Positions 16,601 to 24,298 of a stretch of 64,000 nucleotides of DNA are shown in pieces; within the stretch, counting starts at the first letter, position 1; each line of letters begins with the position of its first letter. The position numbers and the translations under genes are program-made. The notes beneath the pieces are model-generated. The model saw only the letters and a list, made by a program, of their open reading frames with translations, did not search any database and was not told the DNA's origin. The DNA comes from Blastocatellia bacterium (GTDB lineage: Bacteria > Acidobacteriota > Blastocatellia > UBA7656 > JADIYM01). The stretch is taken from contig JADIYM010000002.1 in NCBI GenBank assembly GCA_016705245.1, positions 62,001 through 126,000 on the forward strand, in the 5' to 3' direction.

Positions 16601-17080
16601 TTATACCACAGCCCTGTCGGCTTCCTCCGGTGACAGCCGATCGGCGGCTATGGCGGCGATGAGCACCCGGGCGCGTCGCGTCTCAGGCCGCGTCGCCTCG
16701 GGATCGGCGGAGAGCGACCGGCCGAGAAGCTCCGTTACCTCGTCTGAGTCGCACGTCTCACTGCCGAGCAGCAACTCTGCTCGGTTGACGAGTGCACCGG
16801 TCTCGTCCGGGTCAATCGCGAGTGCGCGAGCGTAGGCCTCGAGTGCGGCCTCGACGTCACCTAGCTTCTGAAGCGCTGAACCGTACAGCGCGTGAAAGTA
16901 CGCGTGGCGCGGGTTCGAGATGGTCAGCGATTCGAAAATCGCCGCGGCGGCTTCGATTCGACCCTGGCCGAGCATCGTCCAGCCAAAGTCGGCGATAGCG
17001 TAGGCCTCGGCAGCAGTGAGTCCTTCGAGTTCGGCGAGTGTGGTTTCGCCAGAGATGACGGCGTCGATGGATTCGAGCAT
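16601..17080 (-). CDS. Small TPR protein (SycD/LcrH-like fold)
   Basis: 159 residues containing three TPR units (about residues 30-130): AYAIADFGWTMLGQGRIEAA, HAYFHALYGSALQKLGDVEA, ALEAYARALAIDPDETGALV. The arrangement resembles class II type III secretion chaperones and related small TPR proteins. No secretion genes adjoin it, so a chaperone role is only a guess. The ATG has AAGGAGG about ten bases upstream. It stands alone, downstream of aspA on the same strand. Confidence 0.75.
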   Translation of the reverse strand: MLESIDAVISGETTLAELEGLTAAEAYAIADFGWTMLGQGRIEAAAAIFESLTISNPRHAYFHALYGSALQKLGDVEAALEAYARALAIDPDETGALVNRAELLLGSETCDSDEVTELLGRSLSADPEATRPETRRARVLIAAIAADRLSPEEADRAVV

Positions 17081-17194
17081 CTGGGGTGCCTCCTTGGTTT
17101 CGAGTCACCCCATGATCGAGATCTGGGCAGAAGAGTTGCGCGGATCAGCACACTTATTCATGGAAGAGTGAAGATCATGGTGAATCCGTGGACT

Positions 17195-18586
17195 TCAACT
17201 CTCGTGAGGGTGAGCCATCTGCTTGAGGTTGAGGGCCTTGTCGAGCTCTTCTTCAGAGACGAGCCCTTCTTCGAGAACGAGGTCCCGAAGAGGTCGATGC
17301 TCCTTGAGCGCGCGTTTCGCAATCTCGGCGGCCTTGAGGTACCCGATGAGGGGATTGAGGACCGTCACGTTCGAGAGCGACATGTCTCCGTACATCCGGC
17401 AGCGATCTACATTGGCGGTGATTCCCGCGACGCACTTCGAAGCAAAAGCCTCGACGGCGTTCGTCATGATTTTCGTCGAGAAGAAGAGGTCGAAGGCAAT
17501 CACCGGCATCATCACGTTGAGCTCGAGTTGGCCGGCCTGCGATGCATAGTCGACGACCGTCGCGTTGCCGATCACCTGGAAACACACCATGTTGAGCATC
17601 TCCGGGAGGACCGGATTGACCTTACCCGGCATTATCGACGACCCGGGCTGAACGGCCGGCAGGTCAATCTCGAAAAGTCCGGTCATCGGGCCAGAGCTCA
17701 GCAGCCTGAGGTCGTTCGCGATCTTCACGAGGTCGAGCGCCAGATTGCGGAGCGCCGACGACATGGCCACGATCGGTCCCATCGACTGCATTGCAGCGAA
17801 GAGATTCTCGGCTGGGCGTACCTCGGTGCCGAGCTGCTCCTTGAGCATTTCCGACATTCGCCGGACGTATTCCGGATGGGTGTTCAGGCCGGACCCGGCG
17901 GCCGAACCGCCGATGCCGAGCGCGCGAAGCTCATCGGCTGCAGCCGTAATCAGCCGGCGGTGGTCGCGGATGATCTGCGCGTAACCTCCGAACTCCTGGC
18001 CGAGCGTGACGGGTACGGCATCCTGAAGGTGCGTTCGTCCAGACTTCACGACGTCGGCAAACTCGCCAGCCTTTCGGCCGAGCTCGATCGCGAGATGGTC
18101 GAGTTTCGCGACGAGATCGAGAGCGAGCATCAAACCGCCAATGCGAATGGCTGTCGGGATGACGTCGTTCGTCGACTGTCCGTAGTTCACATGATCGTTC
18201 GGATTGACCTTCGAGTAATCGCCGCGCCCGACGCCGAGAATCTCGCCGGCACGGTTGGCGATAACTTCGTTGACGTTCATGTGGTGGGACGTTCCGGCAC
18301 CAGCCTGGAACACGTCCACGACAAACTGGTCCCGGTGTTTTCCGGCGAGGATTTCATCGGCCGCCTGCACGATGGTTCGGGCCTGGTCGTCGGTCAGGAT
18401 GCCGAGCTCGCCATGGACGCGCGCCGCAGCCTTCTTGATGTGCACGACGGCGTCGACGAACTCGGGCCACGGACCGAGTCCGCTGATCTGGAAGTTGTGA
18501 ACTGCGCGGCAAGTCTGGACGCCGTAGTAGGCGTCGACGGGGACTTCGAACTCACCGAGGGAATCCTTCTCGATCCGGGTCTGCAT
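17195..18586 (-). CDS. aspA: Aspartate ammonia-lyase
   Basis: 463 residues. It converts aspartate to fumarate plus ammonia in the cytoplasm. The fumarase/aspartase signature is GSSIMPGKVNPV, and the segments VNPNDHVNYGQSTNDVIPTA, SGRTHLQDAVPVTLGQEF and GQLELNVMMPVIAF fit aspartase, which shares its fold with class II fumarase. The residues after the signature (PVLPEMLNMVCFQVIGN) are closer to AspA than FumC. The start at 18586 is supported by GAGGAG about ten bases upstream; a longer reading adds a low-complexity Arg/Pro tail. Confidence 0.88.
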   Translation of the reverse strand: MQTRIEKDSLGEFEVPVDAYYGVQTCRAVHNFQISGLGPWPEFVDAVVHIKKAAARVHGELGILTDDQARTIVQAADEILAGKHRDQFVVDVFQAGAGTSHHMNVNEVIANRAGEILGVGRGDYSKVNPNDHVNYGQSTNDVIPTAIRIGGLMLALDLVAKLDHLAIELGRKAGEFADVVKSGRTHLQDAVPVTLGQEFGGYAQIIRDHRRLITAAADELRALGIGGSAAGSGLNTHPEYVRRMSEMLKEQLGTEVRPAENLFAAMQSMGPIVAMSSALRNLALDLVKIANDLRLLSSGPMTGLFEIDLPAVQPGSSIMPGKVNPVLPEMLNMVCFQVIGNATVVDYASQAGQLELNVMMPVIAFDLFFSTKIMTNAVEAFASKCVAGITANVDRCRMYGDMSLSNVTVLNPLIGYLKAAEIAKRALKEHRPLRDLVLEEGLVSEEELDKALNLKQMAHPHES

Positions 18587-18710
18587 GATGGCGCTCCTCG
18601 CGACGGGAAAATCGACCAAGCCGGGGAGGTTAGCACGCGGGCGGGCGGGCGGTGAAGTGGGGGGGAAGCCGGTCCAACAGTGCACGATGCGGGTGGTAGC
18701 CGTTTCGGGG

Positions 18711-18952
18711 GGTCCCCGTTCCTTGAGCCGCGAGCGGTAGCGGCGCCACGAAGGGTCAGGGGGGGCGCCTCCTCCGCCGCCCGCAGCGGGACGCGGGGCG
18801 GCCCGGGGGCCCCGCCGCGGGGGGGGGGGCGAGCGACCCACGGATGGTCGAACGGATCCGATCACTTCTGTCCGCCCGCAAAGACGAATCTGCGGTTTCA
18901 GGCACCGTCCTTGGGACGCTCGCTACCGCTCGCGGCTCGAAAAACGGGGACC
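18711..18952. repeat. MITE-like element with 32-bp terminal inverted repeats
   Basis: Bases 18711-18742 and 18921-18952 are inverted copies with 29 of 32 positions matching (GGTCCCCGTT...GAGCGGTAGCG). The right 100 bases (18852-18951) match 30561-30660 at roughly 86% identity over the same length. Between the arms lies an extremely GC-rich tract with a run of 11 G at 18819-18829. It has no coding capacity I can support. It fills most of the 407-base gap between aspA and the first vWA gene. Confidence 0.75.
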
Positions 18953-18993
18953 TGGCGGTACTGATGCCCGAGCTGCGCGATTCGACCGACTGG

Positions 18994-19986
18994 CTATTCC
19001 TTGTCGGCGGTGTATCCGGCTCGCGTCCTCGCAACCAGCTTCTCGTCGGAACGTCCGTCGGGGTTGGACACGCGGACGTCGACCTTGCGGTACGTCCCGT
19101 CACGCTTCTGATTCGACGGGTAGTACCCGATTGAATAAACGGTGCGCAGATCGAGCGCGATCTGTTCAGTGACGGCGCCGAGCTCCGAGACGTCTTTCGG
19201 GAAGAAAGAACGCCCTCCAGTCTCGGTGGCGATCTTGTTCAACAGCTGCTCGGCCTTGGTCTTCGTCGATTTCTTGAAGAGGCCGCGCTGCGAATCAAGA
19301 TCCTGGGTGAAGCCAATCAGGTAGAGCCGCACATCCTGTTCGCGTGCGTGGTCGACGAGGTCGTCGAAAGAATAGAACGAACCCTTTTCGAGTCCATCGG
19401 TGACGATGATCAGAGCCTTGCGTCGGTGTCGACCTTCCTTCTCGACATAGTCGCCAGCCAGGATGATTGCGTCGAGCAGTGACGTCTGGCCGTTCGAGAT
19501 GAGACCGTCGAGTGCATCCTTGATGTCACCTGTGTCGGCGGTGAACTCCTCGATAAGCTCGACGGTGTCCTTGAACTGGATGACCGCCGTTTCGTCCTGG
19601 GGACGGTTTCCCTGCACGAGATTCGTAACGGACTGAATGACGTATTCGAGCTTCGACCGCATCGACCCGCTCGTGTCGATGGCCAGGCCAAGGCTGACGG
19701 GCGCAAGTTCCTTCGAGAAGAAGTCGATCTGCTGCGGAGCACCGTCCTCGAAGACGGCGAACCTCTCCTTCTGAATGTCGTAAATCGGACGGTTCGCCCT
19801 GTCGACGACGGAAACGTCGAGCATGACGAGCTCGGTCCCGAGCCGGATCTGATCACCGTCCTGCGGCGTCACGGCCTCAACCGGACGCTTCTGCTGTCCG
19901 CCGGCAACGCCGGAAGTGCCGGCCGCGAGCACGATCGTCAGAATGCCGACGGACGCGAACCGTCGAATGCGCGAACTCTCCGTCAC
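18994..19986 (-). CDS. VWFA-related secreted protein (first of a pair)
   Basis: 330 residues. An N-terminal signal sequence (ASVGILTIVLAAGTSGVAGG) precedes a von Willebrand factor A domain with the metal-ion (MIDAS) motif in AIDTSGSMRSKL and the partner motif in IVTDGLEKGSF. The N-terminal half contains the segment VVDRANRPIYDIQKERFAVF, characteristic of the acidobacterial VWFA-related family, and the end contains TVYSIGYYPSNQKRDGTYRK. It is probably secreted or periplasmic and involved in protein or surface binding. It lies immediately downstream of a paralogue with the same architecture, and both point the same way. Confidence 0.85.
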   Translation of the reverse strand: MTESSRIRRFASVGILTIVLAAGTSGVAGGQQKRPVEAVTPQDGDQIRLGTELVMLDVSVVDRANRPIYDIQKERFAVFEDGAPQQIDFFSKELAPVSLGLAIDTSGSMRSKLEYVIQSVTNLVQGNRPQDETAVIQFKDTVELIEEFTADTGDIKDALDGLISNGQTSLLDAIILAGDYVEKEGRHRRKALIIVTDGLEKGSFYSFDDLVDHAREQDVRLYLIGFTQDLDSQRGLFKKSTKTKAEQLLNKIATETGGRSFFPKDVSELGAVTEQIALDLRTVYSIGYYPSNQKRDGTYRKVDVRVSNPDGRSDEKLVARTRAGYTADKE

Positions 19987-20052
19987 TTGACCCTCCCCAC
20001 ACTGAAGCGTGCACGAAGCCTTGTGATGCTGCCGTGGCCAAAGCGCGTTCGC

Positions 20053-20991
20053 TCAGCGTTTCAGGCCGAAATAGCCTTCCTTGGCTCGAACCGACAATCG
20101 CGGCAAGCCCGGAGGCGGATCGACCTTTACCTTGATCTTGTGCCACCGGCCGTCCCGAATGTTAGTAGTCGGGTAGTAGCCGATGCTGTACTGATGGCGA
20201 AGCTCGAGTGCGATCTGGGTACAGACATCCACGAGCTCCTCTTCACTTTGCGGAAAAAAAGCCCGACCGCCAGTCACGCGTGAAAGCTCCTCGAGGATCG
20301 CCTGGCCTGCCAACCCGAGCGTTCCGTCGCTCATGTCGAGAACGCCAATTGAATACAGCTGCACGTCCGCCTCTTTGACGAGCGTGCGCAGCTCATTGAA
20401 CGTGTACCGGCTGGAATTGTCCTGGCCGTCCGAGATCACGAGCAAGGCGCGCTTCGTATGGCGTCCCTGCCGCGCCTTCTCGACACCGAGATACGCTGCA
20501 TCGTAGAGCGCCGTCTTTCCGTCCGGCGTCACGAGCGTCAGGCTGTTGACGACGGACTCGCCGCTCGACGAGAAGTCACGAATGAGCTGCGCGCGATGAT
20601 TGAAGGCGACAAGGAAGAACTCGTCATCGTTGTGGCTCGTCTCGACGAACCGGCGCAAGGCGTGAAGCGACCGCTGCAGCTTGCTCGTCATGCTGCCCGA
20701 GACGTCATAGACGATGCCGAGCGTCACCGGGACGTCGTCGTCGCTGAAGAACTCGATGTCCTGTTTGAGTTTGTCGTCGAAGATCTCGAAGTGCGATTTT
20801 TCGAGTCCCGTCACGAAACGGCCGTACGGGTCCGATACGGTGACGTGGACCGTCACGATGTCGCGACTGAGCCGGACATTGTCATCGGGTTTGGCCGCCG
20901 GCACCGGTTGTTGCGCGCCCGCCGGCACGGCCGCGTATCCGAACACACTCATGGCCAGTCCGATCACAACGAGTGAGAGGTTCGTCCTCAT
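20053..20991 (-). CDS. VWFA-related secreted protein (second of a pair)
   Basis: 312 residues from the ATG at 20991. The signal sequence is LSLVVIGLAMSVFGYAAVPAGA. The vWA domain has an intact MIDAS motif (VYDVSGSMTSKL) and ISDGQDNSS. The end YSIGYYPTTNIRDGRWHKIK matches its downstream neighbour, so the two arose by duplication. Overall the order of blocks is the same but the sequences have diverged. Gene spacing (66 bases) suggests co-transcription. The pilus cluster starts divergently 237 bases away, so a shared regulatory region is possible. Confidence 0.85.
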   Translation of the reverse strand: MRTNLSLVVIGLAMSVFGYAAVPAGAQQPVPAAKPDDNVRLSRDIVTVHVTVSDPYGRFVTGLEKSHFEIFDDKLKQDIEFFSDDDVPVTLGIVYDVSGSMTSKLQRSLHALRRFVETSHNDDEFFLVAFNHRAQLIRDFSSSGESVVNSLTLVTPDGKTALYDAAYLGVEKARQGRHTKRALLVISDGQDNSSRYTFNELRTLVKEADVQLYSIGVLDMSDGTLGLAGQAILEELSRVTGGRAFFPQSEEELVDVCTQIALELRHQYSIGYYPTTNIRDGRWHKIKVKVDPPPGLPRLSVRAKEGYFGLKR

Positions 20992-21228
20992 CTTCGGATC
21001 CCCCAAGGTGTCACCACATGAATGGACGGGAGCGCCAGGCCGCAAACCGTTGAAATATCTGTTCTTGACGTCATCAAACAGGTGATTCGAAGTGTACCAC
21101 GCGAGTGCAAGTCATGCGTCACCAGGGATTTGTCGAACCGGCGTTCAGGACGGGCGTTGCTATAACCCCGTGTCGTGGCGATTCTTACAGCCCGTGTGGT
21201 AGCCTTTCGCGGGGATTTCAGGAGCAAT

Positions 21229-22452
21229 ATGGCCGAATATACGTGCCGCCTGGGGACCGCCGGCGGGGATGTCGTGACGAGAACGCTCGAGGCAAGTGCC
21301 GAGCGTGAATTGCGCGTTCGACTCGAGCGCGAAGGCTTTCACGTCTTCTCGATCTCGTCGAAGAAAGACGCCAGTTCGCTCCTTTCGAGCAGATCTTCGA
21401 GGAAGATAAAGCTCACCGAGTTCCTGACGTACAACCAGCAGCTGGCGGCCCTGTTGCGGGCCGGCATTCCCATCCTCCAGGCGATCCAGATTCTCACGAA
21501 GCGGCAGAAAAACGAGACGCTTCGCATCATGCTTCAGGACGTCGAAGAGCGGATCAAGAATGGTGAAGCTCTTTCTGACGCTTTCGCGGCGCAGGGCGAG
21601 TCTTTTCCACGGATCTACGTCGCCTCGGTTCGTGCCGGCGAGCGGTCTGGAAGCCTAGACGAGGTGCTCAGCCGTTATGTGTCGTTCTCGAAGGGGATGG
21701 TCGAGATCGGTCGCAAGCTTCGCAAGTCACTGACTTATCCGGCAATCCTGATCGGAGCGTCGATCATCCTGCTCGTCGTCCTCACGACTTTCGTCATTCC
21801 ACAGTTTGCACAGCTCTACAAGTCGGCAACCGATCTGCCGCTCGTGACCCGCGTCGTGGTCGCCATTTCGAATTTTGTTACGTCGAACTGGATGTTCCTG
21901 CTCCCGCTAATCGTCGGTTTCGTCACGGGATCCTATTTCTGGCTGAAGAGCGCGTCAGGCCGCGCGTCCATCGATCGATGGCTCGTGAGACTTCCGATCA
22001 TCCGGAACTTGATCTGCGACATGACGATCGCCCGTTATTCGCGAAGCATGTCGACTCTCCTTTCCGGCGGTCTGACTGTGCCGGATGCAGTTGAGATTGC
22101 TTCCGATGCCATAACGAACCGGGAGCTGGCACGGCGGTCAGAGGTGGTAATTCATCGGATTCGAGAGGGAAAACCGTTCACTGAGAGCCTCGAGGAGGCG
22201 AATTGGGTTCCCGAGCTCGCGCTCGACATGATTGGCGTCGGCGAGAGCGCCGGAGCACTGCAGCCGATGCTCGACGAAGTGGCCGGTTTCTTCGACGCCG
22301 AGATCGACGTGCGATTGAGCGCCATGACGACACTCATCGAGCCGGTCATCCTGATCGTAATGGGGAGCCTCGTGATGACGATCCTGCTCGCGATCTACCT
22401 CCCGATTCTGCAGCTCGTCGGCAATCTCGGCCAGGGTCGGCCAGTTCAGTAG
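21229..22452 (+). CDS. pilC: Type IV pilus/type II secretion inner-membrane platform protein (PilC/GspF)
   Basis: 407 residues. Two F-type helical domains (TYNQQLAALLRAGIPILQAI and RYSRSMSTLLSGGLTVPDAV) and three membrane segments (including SIILLVVLTTFVIPQFAQLY and LVMTILLAIYLPILQL) match PilC/GspF. It is the membrane ring that couples the PilB motor to pilin. The ATG at 21229 follows AGGAG with a short spacing. It is the first gene of a plus-strand cluster of six, followed after 27 bases by the motor gene. Confidence 0.92.
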   Translation: MAEYTCRLGTAGGDVVTRTLEASAERELRVRLEREGFHVFSISSKKDASSLLSSRSSRKIKLTEFLTYNQQLAALLRAGIPILQAIQILTKRQKNETLRIMLQDVEERIKNGEALSDAFAAQGESFPRIYVASVRAGERSGSLDEVLSRYVSFSKGMVEIGRKLRKSLTYPAILIGASIILLVVLTTFVIPQFAQLYKSATDLPLVTRVVVAISNFVTSNWMFLLPLIVGFVTGSYFWLKSASGRASIDRWLVRLPIIRNLICDMTIARYSRSMSTLLSGGLTVPDAVEIASDAITNRELARRSEVVIHRIREGKPFTESLEEANWVPELALDMIGVGESAGALQPMLDEVAGFFDAEIDVRLSAMTTLIEPVILIVMGSLVMTILLAIYLPILQLVGNLGQGRPVQ

Positions 22453-22479
22453 GAAACAGCAAGGAAGGCGACACGCGAC

Positions 22480-24174
22480 ATGGCAACCACAAATCATCAG
22501 CCAACGGGAAGCCTGGCCACTGGCGCCGGCAATACCGGACGGAATGTGACGGCCCGATCCGGGGCCAAAGCCGCAGAGGACGCCCGGCGGCAGCAGGCCG
22601 AGGACAGTGCAACGGCCCTCGCCGCGCGCTACCGGCTGCCGTACGTCGACCTTCGGACGGCGAACATCGATTACGCCCTTGTCGAAAAGCTCCCCGTGGA
22701 CTTCCTCGTCCGGAATCAGGTCATTCCACTCGATCGCAACGGCGGCGCACAGGTCTTTGCTGTCGCGGATCCGACGAATTTCGAGCTCATCGACGAGCTC
22801 GAGCAGAAGGTCGGACAGCGCGTCGAGATGGCAATCGCATCGACACTTGCGCTCGACGAGGCGCTCAAGCGGGGAAATGCGTCGAGCCGGATCATGCACG
22901 AACAGACGCGCGCGATCGGTGTCTCGGTGGTACGCGAAACCGAACATGGCGAGGAAGTCGTCGACATCGCGTCGATCGCCACAGACGAAGAGACGGCTCC
23001 AGTCATCCGGATCATCAACCTCATCGTCTTCAATGCGCTCGAGCGGCGCGCCTCGGACATCCACATCGAGACGCGCGACACCGAGATGGCCGTGAAGTAC
23101 CGGATCGACGGCGCGCTCTACCCTGCGACGGACCCCATCGACATCCGGTACGCGCAGAACATCATCGCCCGCATCAAGGTGATGTCGGAGCTCGACATCG
23201 CCGAACGCCGGGTGCCGCAGGACGGTCGTTTCCGCGTGCTCGTGCGGGGCCGCAAGATCGACTTCCGTGTCTCGATCATGCCCACCGTCTTCGGTGAAGA
23301 CGCCGTCATCCGAATCCTCGACAAGGAGCAGATCAACGAGTCGTTCCGTGAGCTGAATCTGACGACAGTCGGCATGGCCGAGCGGGATCTGGTGAAGTTT
23401 CGTCGTTTCATTGCGGAGCCTTACGGAATGGTTCTCGTCACGGGTCCGACTGGATCCGGAAAAACGACGACGCTCTATGCGGCGCTCAACGAGATCCGCA
23501 ATGACGAGGACAAGCTCATCACGATCGAGGATCCGGTCGAGTACCAGCTCCAGGGCATCACGCAGATTCCGGTGAACGAGAAGAAGGGACTGACGTTCGC
23601 CAGGGGACTGCGGTCGATCCTCCGTCACGACCCCGACAAGATCATGGTCGGCGAGATCCGCGACAACGAAACGGCCCAGATCGCGATCAACGCTGCGCTG
23701 ACTGGCCATCTCGTTTTCACGACGGTTCACGCGAACAATGTGATCGACGTCATTGGACGTTTCATGAACATGGGCGTCGAGGCTTACCAGTTCGTGAGCT
23801 CGCTCAACTGCGTGCTCGCCCAGCGCCTCGTGCGAATGTTGTGCCCGCGCTGCAAGCAGGCGATCGAGCACGACGAGCAGGAGCTCATCGATTCGGGTCT
23901 CGACCTCGCCGTGGTAAAGGACTGGACGTTCTACTCGAATGTTGGCTGTGAGATCTGCAATTTCACCGGTTATCGAGGCCGAACGTCTATTCACGAGCTG
24001 CTCGACGTGACCGACAACATCCGGGAGCTGATTCTGGACCGTCGGCCAGGTTCTGAGATCCGGAGAGCCGCGCGGGCGGAAGGACTCATCAGCCTTCGCG
24101 AGGCGGCCGTGAGTCGGATATCCGAAGGCGTGACGACCCTGCACGAAATCAACCGCGTCACGTTCGTCGAGTAG
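22480..24174 (+). CDS. pilB: Pilus/secretion assembly ATPase (PilB/GspE)
   Basis: 564 residues. The N-terminal GspE-N-like domain (about 40-140) is followed by a RecA-like ATPase with Walker A GPTGSGKTTTLY, the Asp box (ITIEDPVEYQL), Walker B-type MVGEIRDNETAQ and a His box (GHLVFTTVHAN). The four cysteines of the zinc-binding C-terminal insert are present (MLCPRCKQ and GCEICNFTGYRGR). It hydrolyses ATP in the cytoplasm to power fibre assembly. A 30-residue N-terminal segment is Gly/Ala-rich and probably disordered. Confidence 0.95.
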   Translation: MATTNHQPTGSLATGAGNTGRNVTARSGAKAAEDARRQQAEDSATALAARYRLPYVDLRTANIDYALVEKLPVDFLVRNQVIPLDRNGGAQVFAVADPTNFELIDELEQKVGQRVEMAIASTLALDEALKRGNASSRIMHEQTRAIGVSVVRETEHGEEVVDIASIATDEETAPVIRIINLIVFNALERRASDIHIETRDTEMAVKYRIDGALYPATDPIDIRYAQNIIARIKVMSELDIAERRVPQDGRFRVLVRGRKIDFRVSIMPTVFGEDAVIRILDKEQINESFRELNLTTVGMAERDLVKFRRFIAEPYGMVLVTGPTGSGKTTTLYAALNEIRNDEDKLITIEDPVEYQLQGITQIPVNEKKGLTFARGLRSILRHDPDKIMVGEIRDNETAQIAINAALTGHLVFTTVHANNVIDVIGRFMNMGVEAYQFVSSLNCVLAQRLVRMLCPRCKQAIEHDEQELIDSGLDLAVVKDWTFYSNVGCEICNFTGYRGRTSIHELLDVTDNIRELILDRRPGSEIRRAARAEGLISLREAAVSRISEGVTTLHEINRVTFVE

Positions 24175-24298
24175 AGACGATGGAACTGCCTCTGAGGCAA
24201 GGCGTTTGAGCCTCCGCGCACCATTAGCGCCCAGACCGCGGGCCGCCATTTTCGTGTGGTAGGCTCTTACGTTCGTCGAAGCACAGCCGATTTCTGAA

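Noticed and set aside
16892..18655. Long open reading frame on the plus strand opposite aspA
   Set aside because: It is antisense to aspA, which has strong family motifs. The translated sequence is Arg/Asp-rich and has no recognisable domain.
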